Assembly: GCF_000784835.1 (NCBI RefSeq)
Contig: NZ_JSFH01000009.1
Coordinates: forward strand, 124,001-188,000
DNA length: 64,000 nucleotides
DNA from: Thermotoga sp. Mc24
GTDB taxonomy: Bacteria > Thermotogota > Thermotogae > Thermotogales > Thermotogaceae
Direction of reading: 5' to 3'
Shown here piece after piece: positions 49,796-58,688 of this stretch; within the stretch, counting starts at the first letter, position 1; the number at the start of each line of letters is the position of its first letter. The position numbers were made by a program, and so were the translations under genes. The notes below the pieces were generated by a model. That model did no database searches and was not told where the DNA came from. It worked only from the letters and a program-made list of their open reading frames with translations.

Positions 49796-51538
49796 TCAGG
49801 CATCTTTATCAGCGATTCTTTTCGATTCATTCACGTACGTTTCTATTATCTTTCGGAATGTTGCGTTGTTTTGCATCAACTCTTCGAACCCTCCGACAGA
49901 CGAAACTTTTCCGTTTTCAAGGAAGATAATCTTACTCGCAACCCTGATGATGTTCGGTTTGTGCGATATCAGTATGGCTGTTCTTTCTTTCAAAAATTCG
50001 ATCAATTTCTCCAGCAAGGATTTTTCTGTTATCGCATCCAGATTCGTGAGAGGTTCATCCAGAACAACGACGGGCTTGTCTGCGTAGAAGAGCCTGGCAA
50101 GTTGTATCCTCTGTTTTTCTCCTCCTGAGACGAAGCTTCCTCCTTCTCCAAGTTTTCTTCCTTTCAGATGTTCTATTCCAAGTTCTTTTATGATTCTTTC
50201 GAGTTTTTTCTCATCGTACTCTCTTCCAAGGACTATGTTGTTTTCCAGTGTATCGTTGAATATACCGACGTTCTGGGAATAAAAAGCAACATGTTCGAAA
50301 ACAGCCGAGGGCATTACCTGCTTCAAATCGTTTCCAAAGAGTTTCACAACACCTTCGTAGTTCTGTTCCAGGCCAAGCAGTATGTTGAGCAGAGTGGACT
50401 TTCCTTCCCCGGAGAGTCCTACTATGGCAGCGATTTCACGGGGTTGAATCGTGAAACTGACCTGCCTTAAAATGGGTTTTCCTGGCTCGAAGCCAAAGGT
50501 AACATCCACCAGTTCGTAAACAGGGCTTCCCAGAACGGGTTTTATTTCACGTTTTTTGAAGGTTTCTTCGGCCCGTTTTACTTCATCGAAATAATCAAGT
50601 ACAGCATCGAGGTTCGCTGACACTCGTGTTATGACACGAGCCAGTTCTCTGAACATGTAGAGTGGTGCCGTTACAAAAGAAAAGTATGTCCACAGTGCCC
50701 ATATCGTTCCCACGGTCAACTTCCCGTCTATCACAAGGTATGCTCCATAGGTGAGAATGAAGAGCCGTGTGAAATATTCCGGCAGGTTCACCATCAGTTT
50801 GTCGAATCTTGAGCGGGGAAGCTCTGCCTTCAAAACGGTGTCCGCCACCTGCTGATACATCGTCTCGCACTCTTTCTGACGTTTCTTTTGAGCTTCTCCG
50901 GCAAGTACTTCGTGGATGTTTTCAAACGTCTCGGTGATGAAACCTGTTACACGACGTAGAATTTCATACATCTGTGCGTACGGCCGTTCGGTTACTCTGC
51001 CGATGATGTTCAGATAAATACCGACTATCACAGCGTTTGCCACAAACAGGCCAAAAAAGGCTTTGTTCCATACGAAGACGGTTGCCAGTATGAATACACT
51101 ACGTATTATCACCAGAACGTTCTGAAAAAATCCGTAATCCAGCAGGAAAAATGCGTCGTTGAGTTGATGGTTTATCAGAGTGGCATAGTAGGCAGAGCCC
51201 TGTTGTTTTAGCTTTTGCCAGGGAAAGAAAAACGACTGGCTGAAAATGCGACTGGACAGATCTGCTACGGCTCTGTACTTTGCTTTCAGGTAGATCTGGT
51301 CTCCAGCGTACGTAAGAACGAAAGACAGTGCATAGAGAAATCCAAGAAGGTAGATCGTGTTTAACCTCAGTTCCAGTCCGGCCAGCCCATCGATGACATC
51401 TCTCACAAGAAGAGGGATGAAGAAATCGAACACGACCGAAGACGTTGCAAGAAAGCCACCTATAACTATGAGCACCAGAAAACGCTTTCGAATCAGAGAG
51501 TAAAAGCGAAGAATTTTCTGGATACTCCTGAGATTCAT
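49796..51538 (-). CDS. ABC exporter, fused membrane and ATPase domains
   Basis: A 580-residue half-transporter of the MsbA/LmrA type. About six membrane helices fill residues 20-310. Walker A is GLSGEGKSTLL near 366, the signature is FVSGGEKQRIQLARLF near 480, and Walker B is PVVVLDEPLTNLD. The D-loop is present; the H-loop is in ILISHKP. Substrate unknown; such exporters move lipids, drugs or peptides. It is last in a minus-strand row of ABC-2 genes and may export the product of module 2. The ATG at 51538 has a GGGAGGG site. Confidence 0.88.
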   Translation of the reverse strand: MNLRSIQKILRFYSLIRKRFLVLIVIGGFLATSSVVFDFFIPLLVRDVIDGLAGLELRLNTIYLLGFLYALSFVLTYAGDQIYLKAKYRAVADLSSRIFSQSFFFPWQKLKQQGSAYYATLINHQLNDAFFLLDYGFFQNVLVIIRSVFILATVFVWNKAFFGLFVANAVIVGIYLNIIGRVTERPYAQMYEILRRVTGFITETFENIHEVLAGEAQKKRQKECETMYQQVADTVLKAELPRSRFDKLMVNLPEYFTRLFILTYGAYLVIDGKLTVGTIWALWTYFSFVTAPLYMFRELARVITRVSANLDAVLDYFDEVKRAEETFKKREIKPVLGSPVYELVDVTFGFEPGKPILRQVSFTIQPREIAAIVGLSGEGKSTLLNILLGLEQNYEGVVKLFGNDLKQVMPSAVFEHVAFYSQNVGIFNDTLENNIVLGREYDEKKLERIIKELGIEHLKGRKLGEGGSFVSGGEKQRIQLARLFYADKPVVVLDEPLTNLDAITEKSLLEKLIEFLKERTAILISHKPNIIRVASKIIFLENGKVSSVGGFEELMQNNATFRKIIETYVNESKRIADKDA

Positions 51539-51600
51539 GACTTTCCCTCCCTGGTGTTCTGGAAGATTTTTCAGAAAGGCCTTCCCATCACCAATGTTCG

Positions 51601-52370
51601 CTAATACATATCGATGTTTCCGTACTTTCTTGCTGCAAATTCAATCAACCGCAGTGTGAAATAGGCCAAAACGAGGTATGCAAGACCTACTGATGCTTCC
51701 CAGGCACTTGAAATCCAGGCCTTCATTTTAAATCCTTGCAGAGTGTATATTATGCTTTCGACCGAACGCGAAAGCGGCAAAAGCTGTGAAAGCCATCTGA
51801 AAAACACGGGCAGTCTTTCTACAGGAAAACTTGCACGCTTAAGATGAAAACCATCATCTCTGCAACACCAAGGAGCATGTTGATATCTCTCATCAGCAGT
51901 CCAAGAGCTGCCACCGTCATTCCGAAACTGCTCAGAGCCAGTACACCTATCGTCATATGGGCAAAAAGGCTCGCAGTAATGGAGGGATCGAGTTTTAAAA
52001 AGCAAAATGAAACAGCCAGTCCCAGAATCACCGTGGTCAGTGCATCGATTATGTGAAAAGGCATCTTTTTTAGCATTACTTTGAATTTCGATGAAGGCGA
52101 AACAACGAAGAAAATCAACGATCCCTGATCTCGCTCGGAGAAAAATATTATGCCGAGCCCTTTAAAAACGCTTATTGAAGACAGAGCCATGATATTTGCT
52201 ATTATGAAAGCTCTCGCATCGTGCAGCGTTTTATATCCATATGCAAGAAGTGTTGAGTAAAAGAGCAGCCGAAAAATCGGATTGATGATCTTTTCAGCGG
52301 CATAGGCTTTCCAGTTCAGCCACAGGGAAACCCCTTTGTACGAAATCCAAAAATGTCTGAGCAGCCTCAC
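51601..52370 (-). pseudogene. ABC-2 type permease, frameshifted
   Basis: The frame from ATG 52370 encodes about 180 residues of an ABC-2 permease (LNWKAYAAEKIINPIFRLLF ... MMVFILS) and stops at 51819. The rest of the protein (ASFPVERLPVFFRWLSQLLP ... LIEFAARKYG) lies in another frame to 51601. Adding one G near 51836 (AGC GGT GCA) restores a 256-residue protein, the normal size. It starts 3 bp after the end of the neighbouring permease. It is either a recent pseudogene or a sequencing error. Confidence 0.82.
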
Positions 52371-52373
52371 TTC

Positions 52374-52808
52374 TCAAACCAGCTCCCCTTCCGCTCTGCT
52401 TTTTCTTTCTATCTTTTTGAAAAGAACATGTCCTAAAAGAAAGTAAAAAAGCGTGAGTAAAAGTGCGTTGAAAATCAAATCCTTTCCAGCACTGCCAACT
52501 TCAAAGGAATCTCTCATCAGCGTAACTGACCAGCTTATGGGAAGGAAACTGGAAATCACTCGAATCCATTTTGGAAGAATGTCTATCGGAAAGAGCATTC
52601 CCGAGATGAAATACACCGGATACTGGATCGTTGACATCCATGAAAAGGCGTTCTTTGAGAGTGTCAAAAGCGTTGCAAAAACGAAAGAGGTGGAAATGAA
52701 GGAAAGGACCAGTATCAGAAACGAACAGGCAAACATCACGGGATTCGAAATGGCAAACTCCAACTTCAAGACAAAATAAGAATAAGCCACAACCACGGCG
52801 GCTTCCAT
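52374..52808 (-). CDS. ABC-2 type permease, C-terminal half only
   Basis: A 144-residue product with about four membrane helices matching the second half of ABC-2 permeases, including the ISGMLFPIDILPKWIRVISS segment that lies before the last helices. The first ~120 residues of a normal permease are missing. GGGGG seven bases before ATG 52808 could allow expression, but the upstream 200 bp hold a different broken frame. It is most likely a 5'-truncated remnant. Confidence 0.65.
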   Translation of the reverse strand: MEAAVVVAYSYFVLKLEFAISNPVMFACSFLILVLSFISTSFVFATLLTLSKNAFSWMSTIQYPVYFISGMLFPIDILPKWIRVISSFLPISWSVTLMRDSFEVGSAGKDLIFNALLLTLFYFLLGHVLFKKIERKSRAEGELV

Positions 52809-52822
52809 CTAATTCCCCCGCT

Positions 52823-53026
52823 TCAATCAATATCAGCGGATTCTGATAATGCAGAAATTTTTGCAAAGTAGCAGCCTCTGGCACTCTTTTCCAGAAAGAT
52901 TGCGACCACCAACACTGCCACCAAACCACCCGCTTGCACGAGACCTATTTTCATTTGATAAATTCCCACGGTGATTGCTACTTATCCACTGTTGAACAAT
53001 ATAGCAATGGGACGTGAAAGAATCAT
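52823..53026 (-). pseudogene. Remnant of a small membrane-protein frame
   Basis: From ATG 53026, overlapping the upstream permease stop (ATGA), the frame reads MILSRPIAILFNSG, then TAA (52982-52984). It continues in frame as VAITVGIYQMKIGLVQAGGL and VAVLVVAIFLEKSARG to TGA 52823. It contains one clear membrane helix. I do not recognise the family; it may be what remains of the 5' part of an ABC subunit. Confidence 0.5.
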
Positions 53027-53832
53027 CAAAAACCCTGCAACCCATTTTTCCTTCCTTTGGTTTGAAGTACCTTAAAAGAAATGGTGCCAAAAGCTAAGTA
53101 CAGTAAAGATAAAACAATCAAGATGATGAATTCTTTTTTCAAGTCAAGCAATGTGTTTGTTTTCATGAGAAAATAGCGTGTGAGGTCCAACCCCCACGTA
53201 AATGGAAAAGCATATGCAAGATATTCCAGCACTTTTGGAAGAACATTCACAGGAAAAAACATACCACCAATCAGAGGAGCGGCATTACCAAGCAAACTCA
53301 CCAGTTCGTCCCCTTCTTTGAATCTCAACGTGATGCCAAAAAACAGAAAGACAAGACCGAAAGAAGCGATTATGGAAAGAATAACAACACCCGCTGCAAG
53401 GGCAAACTCAACCAGGTTGAAGGTCATCAGATTCAGCAGCACTGCCAGGACGATTATCGGAACAGACTCCACGGTAACTTTCACAAGACCAAAAACCGAC
53501 CACGAGAGGATGTACCCTATGGAACTCACGGGCATGATGAACAGTTCTTCCAGCTGTCCTATTCTCATGTAGTACCTCAAAGCAAAGACAGATCCCCAGA
53601 GTACCTCAACGTAGTTCCAGTAAGCTGCCCCTAGCAGGAGGTATCCGATGATGTTCTTCGTGTTCGTCGCACCGTAGAAAAACCGTACAAGGCCTGATTC
53701 TGTGCCAAAGTAATAGAGCAGGACAACGGGCATTATCGTCAGAAGGGGTGTGAGGAAAGCTCCATACCAGTCTATTCTGTATCTTTTCGCACTCAGGAAA
53801 CTGGCTTTTGCAAGATACAGACTTCTCACCAT
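53026..53832 (-). CDS. ABC-2 type permease
   Basis: A 268-residue membrane protein with six helices. The conserved ABC-2 region before the last helices is GGMFFPVNVLPKVLEYLAYA. The membrane-interface start (SLYLAKASFLSAKRYRIDWY) is typical. Several ATGs are possible; GGAG ten bases before ATG 53832 is best spaced, and ATG 53841 is an alternative. It overlaps the next permease upstream, and with that and the ATPase forms a plausible transporter. Confidence 0.83.
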   Translation of the reverse strand: MVRSLYLAKASFLSAKRYRIDWYGAFLTPLLTIMPVVLLYYFGTESGLVRFFYGATNTKNIIGYLLLGAAYWNYVEVLWGSVFALRYYMRIGQLEELFIMPVSSIGYILSWSVFGLVKVTVESVPIIVLAVLLNLMTFNLVEFALAAGVVILSIIASFGLVFLFFGITLRFKEGDELVSLLGNAAPLIGGMFFPVNVLPKVLEYLAYAFPFTWGLDLTRYFLMKTNTLLDLKKEFIILIVLSLLYLAFGTISFKVLQTKGRKNGLQGF

Positions 53833-54587
53833 GATTCCCATTCTCCTTTTTTTCGAATCTCGTTTTCTGCCTTTTTAAGCAACCATACTCCGAGGATCAG
53901 ATAGGCAAAACTCAAACCTGTCAGTATCAGGAGTTGGGGAACAAAGCCACTCATGTTTCCGTTTTTTATTATGCTTCTTCCTATGGAGATGAGGTAGGTG
54001 AGCGGTATCATGTACGAGATGAGTCGAACGTAAGAAGGGAAATTCTCAACAGGATTGACCATCCCTGAGAGGACGCCAAAAAAGAATTGGGCAGTGGAAT
54101 TTATGCTTCTGATTCTCTTCTTCCACAACGACAACGCTGCGAAAAATATCGAAAAGAATGTTATGTAAACACCGCTCACCGCCAGCAAAAGAAGAAAGTA
54201 AAGATGGATCTCAAGATTTATACCGGAAAAGTAGAAGAAAAGCAATGTGAAGAATGTTATGTACAGGTTCATTAGAAACGTGTCAACGGCTTTTGAGAAC
54301 AAAAAAGCCAAAAGACTGATTGGAGCAAGTACCACGGAGATGAGGGCGCCTTCTTCTCTTTCTTCTGTGAATCCGTCTCCCACCCCAAAGAAGTACTGGT
54401 TCAGCCAGTACCAGAGCAGGGCTCCTATCAACACGTTCTCTGCAAGCGAGTTCACATCAGCGATTCTGGAAGAAAACACATAAGGCCCTATGATGAAAAA
54501 CGGAGTCAGAGCCATGTTCACCCACACGAACCTGTATTTAAGCCTTATCTTCATTTCCTTCAGAACCAGATGGAGTATCTTCCTCAT
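53826..54587 (-). CDS. ABC-2 type permease
   Basis: A 253-residue membrane protein with six helices and the ABC-2 segment GMVNPVENFPSYVRLISYMI followed by PLTYLISIGRS. Start ATG 54587 (MRKILHLVLKEMKIRLKYRF) lies 50 bp inside the end of the ATPase gene; the frame upstream is open to 54626 but carries no ribosome site. It overlaps the next permease. Confidence 0.83.
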   Translation of the reverse strand: MRKILHLVLKEMKIRLKYRFVWVNMALTPFFIIGPYVFSSRIADVNSLAENVLIGALLWYWLNQYFFGVGDGFTEEREEGALISVVLAPISLLAFLFSKAVDTFLMNLYITFFTLLFFYFSGINLEIHLYFLLLLAVSGVYITFFSIFFAALSLWKKRIRSINSTAQFFFGVLSGMVNPVENFPSYVRLISYMIPLTYLISIGRSIIKNGNMSGFVPQLLILTGLSFAYLILGVWLLKKAENEIRKKGEWESW

Positions 54588-55314
54588 CCATATTTCGCCC
54601 CCTGATGAGGTTTTCGAACACCTCATATACTTCGCTTCTTTCGCTGCGGATATCTTTGTATCTCACTTCCATCTGTACACGACCGTTTCTAAGAAGAACA
54701 ACGCTGGCATTCTCGGGAAGAACGTGAAGTACATGACTTATCATTACGATAGTCAATCCCCTCCTGTTCCGTTCATCCAAAAAACCGACCATTTCACGCA
54801 CCGACGGTGGATCCAGACCGTTGAGTATCTCGTCGATGAACAGTACCTCTGGATCGTGAATTAGCGCTTTACAAATCATCAACTTTTTCCTCATACCCGT
54901 TGAAAACTCTTCGACGGGTTTGTCTTTGTATTCGAACAGACCGAATCTTTCGAGAAGTTCTTCCATTCGTTCTCTTCTGACCTTTTTCGGTACGCCATAT
55001 ACACCCCCAAAGATATCGAGGTTTTCCCAGGCAGTGAGTTTCCAGTACAGACTTCTCTCGTTTGCAAGAACTACCCCTATTCTCGCAGATAGCTTCTTCC
55101 AGTGCTTTTTCACATCAACGCCGAGAACCTTCACTTCCCCATCGTCAGGAAGCAAGAGACCTATCATGATTTTCAGCAGTGTGCTTTTTCCCGAACCGTT
55201 CTCGCCGACGATTACCTTGAAGTCTCCCTCTTCTGCGTAAAAATCAACTTTATCGAGAACTCGAAGTTCTCCGAAGGATTTCCTGACACCGGACACTTCC
55301 ACGACTTTTCTCAT
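54538..55314 (-). CDS. ABC transporter ATP-binding protein
   Basis: A 258-residue ATPase of the ABC-2 exporter type. Walker A GENGSGKSTLLK is near residue 37, the signature is FSTGMRKKLMICKALI (TGM in place of SGG, common in this group), and Walker B VLFIDEILNGLD has Ile-Leu for the usual Glu-Pro. The Walker B change is worth noting but the catalytic Glu after Asp is kept. First gene of module 2 after the small reading frame, followed by at least three permease genes. Confidence 0.87.
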   Translation of the reverse strand: MRKVVEVSGVRKSFGELRVLDKVDFYAEEGDFKVIVGENGSGKSTLLKIMIGLLLPDDGEVKVLGVDVKKHWKKLSARIGVVLANERSLYWKLTAWENLDIFGGVYGVPKKVRRERMEELLERFGLFEYKDKPVEEFSTGMRKKLMICKALIHDPEVLFIDEILNGLDPPSVREMVGFLDERNRRGLTIVMISHVLHVLPENASVVLLRNGRVQMEVRYKDIRSERSEVYEVFENLIRGRNMDEEDTPSGSEGNEDKA

Positions 55315-55443
55315 ACCAACTTCACCCTTTCACGGAACTTTGAAAATAATCTCAAAAGTTCTGGAGAGGAGTTTTTTGGCACCTGTTTCTTTTCAACATT
55401 TCTAAATTATTTTATCCAATTTTTCAGGATAGAGGGAAGACTC

Positions 55444-55564
55444 TCAACCAAAGAATGTCACAGCAATGGTCTTCGTGTCAGATAGATCCATCATGGTCGT
55501 TTGATAATCATTGAAAAGGCTAGGAAACACGAATGCGTATAAGATAGCTTTTCATGATTTTCAT
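55444..55564 (-). other. Candidate small exported-peptide gene, copy 2 (needs a frame change)
   Basis: Behind the copied promoter, ATG 55564 or ATG 55555 (site AGGAAAGGG) opens a frame that ends after a few codons (MKSYLIRIRVS). Dropping one A in the AAAA run at 55549-55552 joins MKIMK to AILYAFVFPSLFNDYQTT and about 17 more residues, stopping at TGA 55444-55446. Copy 1 needs the same kind of one-base change at the same place. It precedes the ABC ATPase gene by about 130 bp. Confidence 0.35.
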
Positions 55565-55574
55565 CCCTTTCCTC

Positions 55575-55603
55575 ATTAGAACAGATCCTTTGTGACCTTT
55601 CAA
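55575..55603 (-). promoter_or_regulatory. Promoter of the copy 2 small-peptide transcript
   Basis: Minus strand -35 TTGAAA (55598-55603), 17-bp spacer, -10 TCTAAT (55575-55580); conserved with copy 1. Confidence 0.55.
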
Positions 55604-55674
55604 ATCTTCCTGGTTTTGAAAAGCCCATTTCAAAGCGTTCTGCGATAGAGGATTTTCATTGAGATTTCATATTT

Positions 55675-55702
55675 TGTGTAATTTCACTCCTAACGTTACA
55701 CA
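55675..55702. promoter_or_regulatory. Inverted repeat, candidate operator (copy 2)
   Basis: TGTGTAA (55675-55681) and TTACACA (55696-55702) with a 14-bp spacer, identical to copy 1. Confidence 0.5.
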
Positions 55703-55749
55703 GCAGTGTGATAAAATAGCGTAAAAATAATAGTTTTGGAGGGAAAGGA

Positions 55750-56168
55750 TTGAAAAGTCATCGACTTTTGAAAGCACCATTTCAGCATGGATTTCTTTTC
55801 TCACGGCCACTTGTTACATACTGCTTCAAAACGTGCCATGACGCATCCTGGAAACATTACATAAGATTTCTGAAATACCGTCATGAAAAGCTTTATGAGG
55901 AGGCTCTCTCAGAAATAGATAGCGCAATTTGAAATACATCGAGATGAAAGAGTCCGACAGAAAACTCCTTGACAGATTTCTGAGGAATTATGGAAGGTAC
56001 GATGGAGTGAGGTTTGGGATCAGGCTAAAGGGGCCGGATGTGGTGAGAGAGTTTGCAAGTAGGCACTCTCTCAAGGTCCAGCCCCTGTTCGTTGCCTTCT
56101 GGTGCGAAGAAGACGGCAGAGCAAGAAGAAGACTGGTGAGGATATTACACTGGATGACTCAAGAGTGA
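55750..56168 (+). pseudogene. Internally deleted copy of the TPR-HTH regulator
   Basis: From TTG 55750 (site GGAGGG) the frame matches residues 1-60 of the 535-residue regulator, then hits TGA at 55930-55932. The next segment (KYIEMKESDRKLLDRFLRNY ... VAFWCEEDGRARRRL) matches the last ~85 residues and ends at 56168. The TPR core and the helix-turn-helix are gone. Its end overlaps the convergent aldo/keto reductase gene by ten bases. It could still make a 60-residue fragment. Confidence 0.88.
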
Positions 56169-57016
56169 TCGAGTGGGAAAACGGGTGTCAGTTCCTGCGC
56201 TTTTTCTTTCAGTATCTGCAGTTCTTCCTCGCTGATTTTCGTTCCCTGATTTTCAACGATTTGACACATCCACCAGAGAAATTCCTGGTGACTTGGACTC
56301 ACAGCTGCGGTGACGGGCAGTGATAGTGTGAAGCGAAGTGCCATGGATGCTTCTTCGAAATCATCCACAGGATGATACCAGCATTTTTCCCAGCGTTTTT
56401 CTTCTCCTTCTTCCAGACGTCTTTTTGCCAGAGCCTTTATTGCCAGAATTCCCATGTTTTTCTCCCGGGCTTTGCTGTAAAGTCTTTTGCCAAATCCTTT
56501 TCCCAGCCAGCTTGCCCAGTTCAGTGGAAAAAGCACCGTATCGAAATCGAACCTTTCCAGCATCGAAAGTGCAGCTTCCTCACTGTGAGCAGAAAAACCG
56601 ATGTACCTTATCAGTCCTTCTTCTTTTGCCTTCAAAAAGGCCTCTATAGCTCCATTCGGTGAAAAGATGGCCTCCACCTCATCGAGCGTGGTCACAGCAT
56701 GGAACTGATAAAGGTCAAAGTGATCCGTCTGGAGTCTCTTCAGAGATTCGTTCAATTCTTTCCAGGCACCTTCTTTTGTTCTCTCCATCGTTTTACAGGC
56801 CAGAAACACCTGGTCTCTGTAAGGCTTCAGCGCTGAGCCAAGTTTTTCCTCGGCGTCTCCGTAGGAAGGAGCAACGTCGAAGTAGTTTATGCCCCTCTCG
56901 ATCGCTCTGGCAACTATCTTTTTTGCAGATTCCACGGACTCGTTCATCACAACGATTCCGCCGAATCCGACCACAGAGAGCTTTTCACCTGTTTTCCCCA
57001 GAACTCTTTTTTCCAC
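56159..57016 (-). CDS. Aldo/keto reductase
   Basis: A 285-residue TIM-barrel NAD(P)H-dependent oxidoreductase. The catalytic tetrad pieces are visible: GINYFDVAPSYGDAEEKLG (Asp and Tyr), FLACKTMERT (Lys) and LYQFHAVTT (His). The C-terminal region contains GTKISEEELQILKEKAQEL. Two Cys residues near the end (WMCQIVEN and EKCWYHPVDD) do not make an obvious cluster. The substrate is unknown. GGGGGGA with six bases of spacing favours GTG 57016 over TTG 57034. Confidence 0.88.
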   Translation of the reverse strand: MEKRVLGKTGEKLSVVGFGGIVVMNESVESAKKIVARAIERGINYFDVAPSYGDAEEKLGSALKPYRDQVFLACKTMERTKEGAWKELNESLKRLQTDHFDLYQFHAVTTLDEVEAIFSPNGAIEAFLKAKEEGLIRYIGFSAHSEEAALSMLERFDFDTVLFPLNWASWLGKGFGKRLYSKAREKNMGILAIKALAKRRLEEGEEKRWEKCWYHPVDDFEEASMALRFTLSLPVTAAVSPSHQEFLWWMCQIVENQGTKISEEELQILKEKAQELTPVFPLDHS

Positions 57017-57128
57017 GGAAAATCCCCCCTTCAACGACTGGGTCTATTATACATCCAGGACCTTAATTTCTCCAAATTGTATCGATTTTAAATGGACATG
57101 GTATAAATGGGTTTGAGAGGTGATGAAG

Positions 57129-57797
57129 TTGGCAAAAAAATACTACGCTGTGAGGAAAGGAAGGGTACCAGGAATCTATGAGTCCTGGGAAGAGGCAGAA
57201 AAACAGGTAAAGGGCTTTCCGGGAGCAGAGTACAAAAGTTTTGAGAAGATAGAGGATGCAAAGGCATATCTTGAGGGAAAAGATGAATGCACCTGCCCGG
57301 AACTTGACGAAGAGACGATGATCGCCTATGTGGATGGGAGTTATGATGTGGTCTGTGGTTCTGGAGTGGTTCTGTGCTACAGGGGAAAGAAGGAAGAGTA
57401 CTACTTCTGGACGGACATCGATGAGTTCAAAGACTCAAGGAACATAGCCGGAGAGATCATGGCTGCACTTTTTGCCATGGACTGTGCTTTGAAGAAAGGA
57501 GCAAAAAGACTCATTCTCAGGCACGATCTTGAAGGGCTTGAAAAGTGGGCAACGGAAGAGTACAGAACAAAAGAGCCGGTGACGCGTGTTTACAAGTACC
57601 TTTACGAGCAGTTTTGCAGGAGCGGTCTTGAAGTGGTCTTTGAGAAGGTGAAGAGTCACTCTGGAGACTTTTGCAACGATGAGGCTGACAGGCTGGCAAA
57701 AGAAGCAGCGAAAAAAAGATCAAACGTTGAGTGGACTTTGAAGGATTTTGAGAGTACAATGAAGATACTGGATCAAAAGAGGAGATGGGCAGAATGA
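57129..57797 (+). CDS. rnhA: Ribonuclease HI with N-terminal hybrid-binding domain
   Basis: A 222-residue RNase H that degrades the RNA strand of RNA-DNA hybrids. The N-terminal 45 residues (YYAVRKGRVPGIYESWEEAE) form the RNase H1 hybrid-binding domain known from eukaryotes. The catalytic domain starts near 60: Asp in MIAYVDGSYDV, Glu in NIAGEIMAAL, Asp in LILRHDLEGL and the late Asp in HSGDFCNDEADRLAKEA. AGAGGTGA followed by five bases fits TTG 57129; the ATG at 57123 and GTG at 57120 overlap that site. Confidence 0.92.
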   Translation: MAKKYYAVRKGRVPGIYESWEEAEKQVKGFPGAEYKSFEKIEDAKAYLEGKDECTCPELDEETMIAYVDGSYDVVCGSGVVLCYRGKKEEYYFWTDIDEFKDSRNIAGEIMAALFAMDCALKKGAKRLILRHDLEGLEKWATEEYRTKEPVTRVYKYLYEQFCRSGLEVVFEKVKSHSGDFCNDEADRLAKEAAKKRSNVEWTLKDFESTMKILDQKRRWAE

Positions 57798-57949
57798 AAA
57801 AGATGAGTATCACGGGTGGAACGGCCCTGATAGGGCTTGGAGTTGGTTTTATTCTTTTCAAACATTCCGTGTTCTATTTCATTGCGTCTCTTTTCATAGG
57901 AATCGGTGTGGGTTTACTGATCGAGTATCTCACGAAAAGAGAAAAATAG
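57794..57949 (+). CDS. Small two-helix membrane protein
   Basis: A 51-residue product from ATG 57794, overlapping the rnhA TGA, with GGAGATGGG upstream. It has two glycine-rich helices (ALIGLGVGFILF and FIASLFIGIGVGLLIEYL) around a short loop and ends in KREK. Function unknown. The tight coupling to rnhA and clean coding pattern make it likely to be real. Confidence 0.65.
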   Translation: MKKMSITGGTALIGLGVGFILFKHSVFYFIASLFIGIGVGLLIEYLTKREK

Positions 57950-57956
57950 AAATCGT

Positions 57957-58688
57957 TCAGACTTTCTCTGGATTGTACACCAGAACTGCCGTGCCGCATG
58001 TTGCATAGAGACCCTTGAAGTTTCCATAGGGATACGGCTCGCCCTTCAGTGACCCATCGATAACACCTTCCACAGCCTTTATGAGGTCTTCCAGATAATC
58101 TGGTCCAAAAGGTTTCAACTGTGTGCCACTCAGATGCCCATGGTAGATCTTCTCGAAACCGTCGATCTCTCTGAGTTTTTTCAGGCTTTTAAGGTACTCT
58201 CTCAGTGGAAGACATCCCGGAAGATGCATCCAGGTGTGTCCTGCCCCCACCGAATCCCCGCTGAAAAGCAGCCTGTTTTCTCTGTCCAGAAGAGCGATCG
58301 ACCCTGGTGTGTGTCCCGGGACTTCGATCACCTCGAGCGTTCTTCCACCAAGATCGAAACTGTCTCCCTCTCTCACGTCCAGAAAGTTTTTGTAATCCAC
58401 CTGTATTTTGAACAGTTCTATGATCTGAAGGTCCCTGTGGTTGAGATACACCTTTTCGAACTGGTTTGCCTGCATGATGTGATCCCAGTGGGCGTGGGTG
58501 AGAACAACTTCGATGGGTTTTTCCGTGATGGATCTTATGAAACCTTTCAGGTCACCTTCTCCCATACCGGTGTCTATGAGGAGGGCTTTCTCTTCTCCCA
58601 CTACCAGGTACATACTGTCTCCCCTGTAGTCGGCGATGTGCCATACACCGGGCTCGAGCAAGGTGCAGGTGTACTCGTTTTTCCTCAT
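57957..58688 (-). CDS. MBL-fold metallo-hydrolase
   Basis: A 243-residue metallo-beta-lactamase-fold protein. The metal motif HAHWDH (HxHxDH) is near residue 65, and EVPGHTPGSIAL, FSGDSVGAGHTW and YHGHLSG supply the other ligands. It resembles the glyoxalase II-like group; the substrate is unknown. ATG 58688 follows GGAGGTG and lies four bases inside the end of the MMPL gene, so the pair is co-translated. Confidence 0.87.
   Translation of the reverse strand: MRKNEYTCTLLEPGVWHIADYRGDSMYLVVGEEKALLIDTGMGEGDLKGFIRSITEKPIEVVLTHAHWDHIMQANQFEKVYLNHRDLQIIELFKIQVDYKNFLDVREGDSFDLGGRTLEVIEVPGHTPGSIALLDRENRLLFSGDSVGAGHTWMHLPGCLPLREYLKSLKKLREIDGFEKIYHGHLSGTQLKPFGPDYLEDLIKAVEGVIDGSLKGEPYPYGNFKGLYATCGTAVLVYNPEKV

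Larger units (their letters stand above)
55496..55927 (+). repeat. Direct repeat A, right copy
   Basis: Counterpart of 46958-47420. Carries the same divergent promoters, the TGTGTAA/TTACACA inverted repeat (55675-55702) and the regulator 5' end. The stretch 55315-55443 to its left holds nothing I can recognise. Confidence 0.85.

Noticed and set aside
41609-56168. Insertion sequence or transposase explaining the accessory region
   Set aside because: No transposase or terminal inverted repeats seen; the only long repeat is the regulator-promoter unit.
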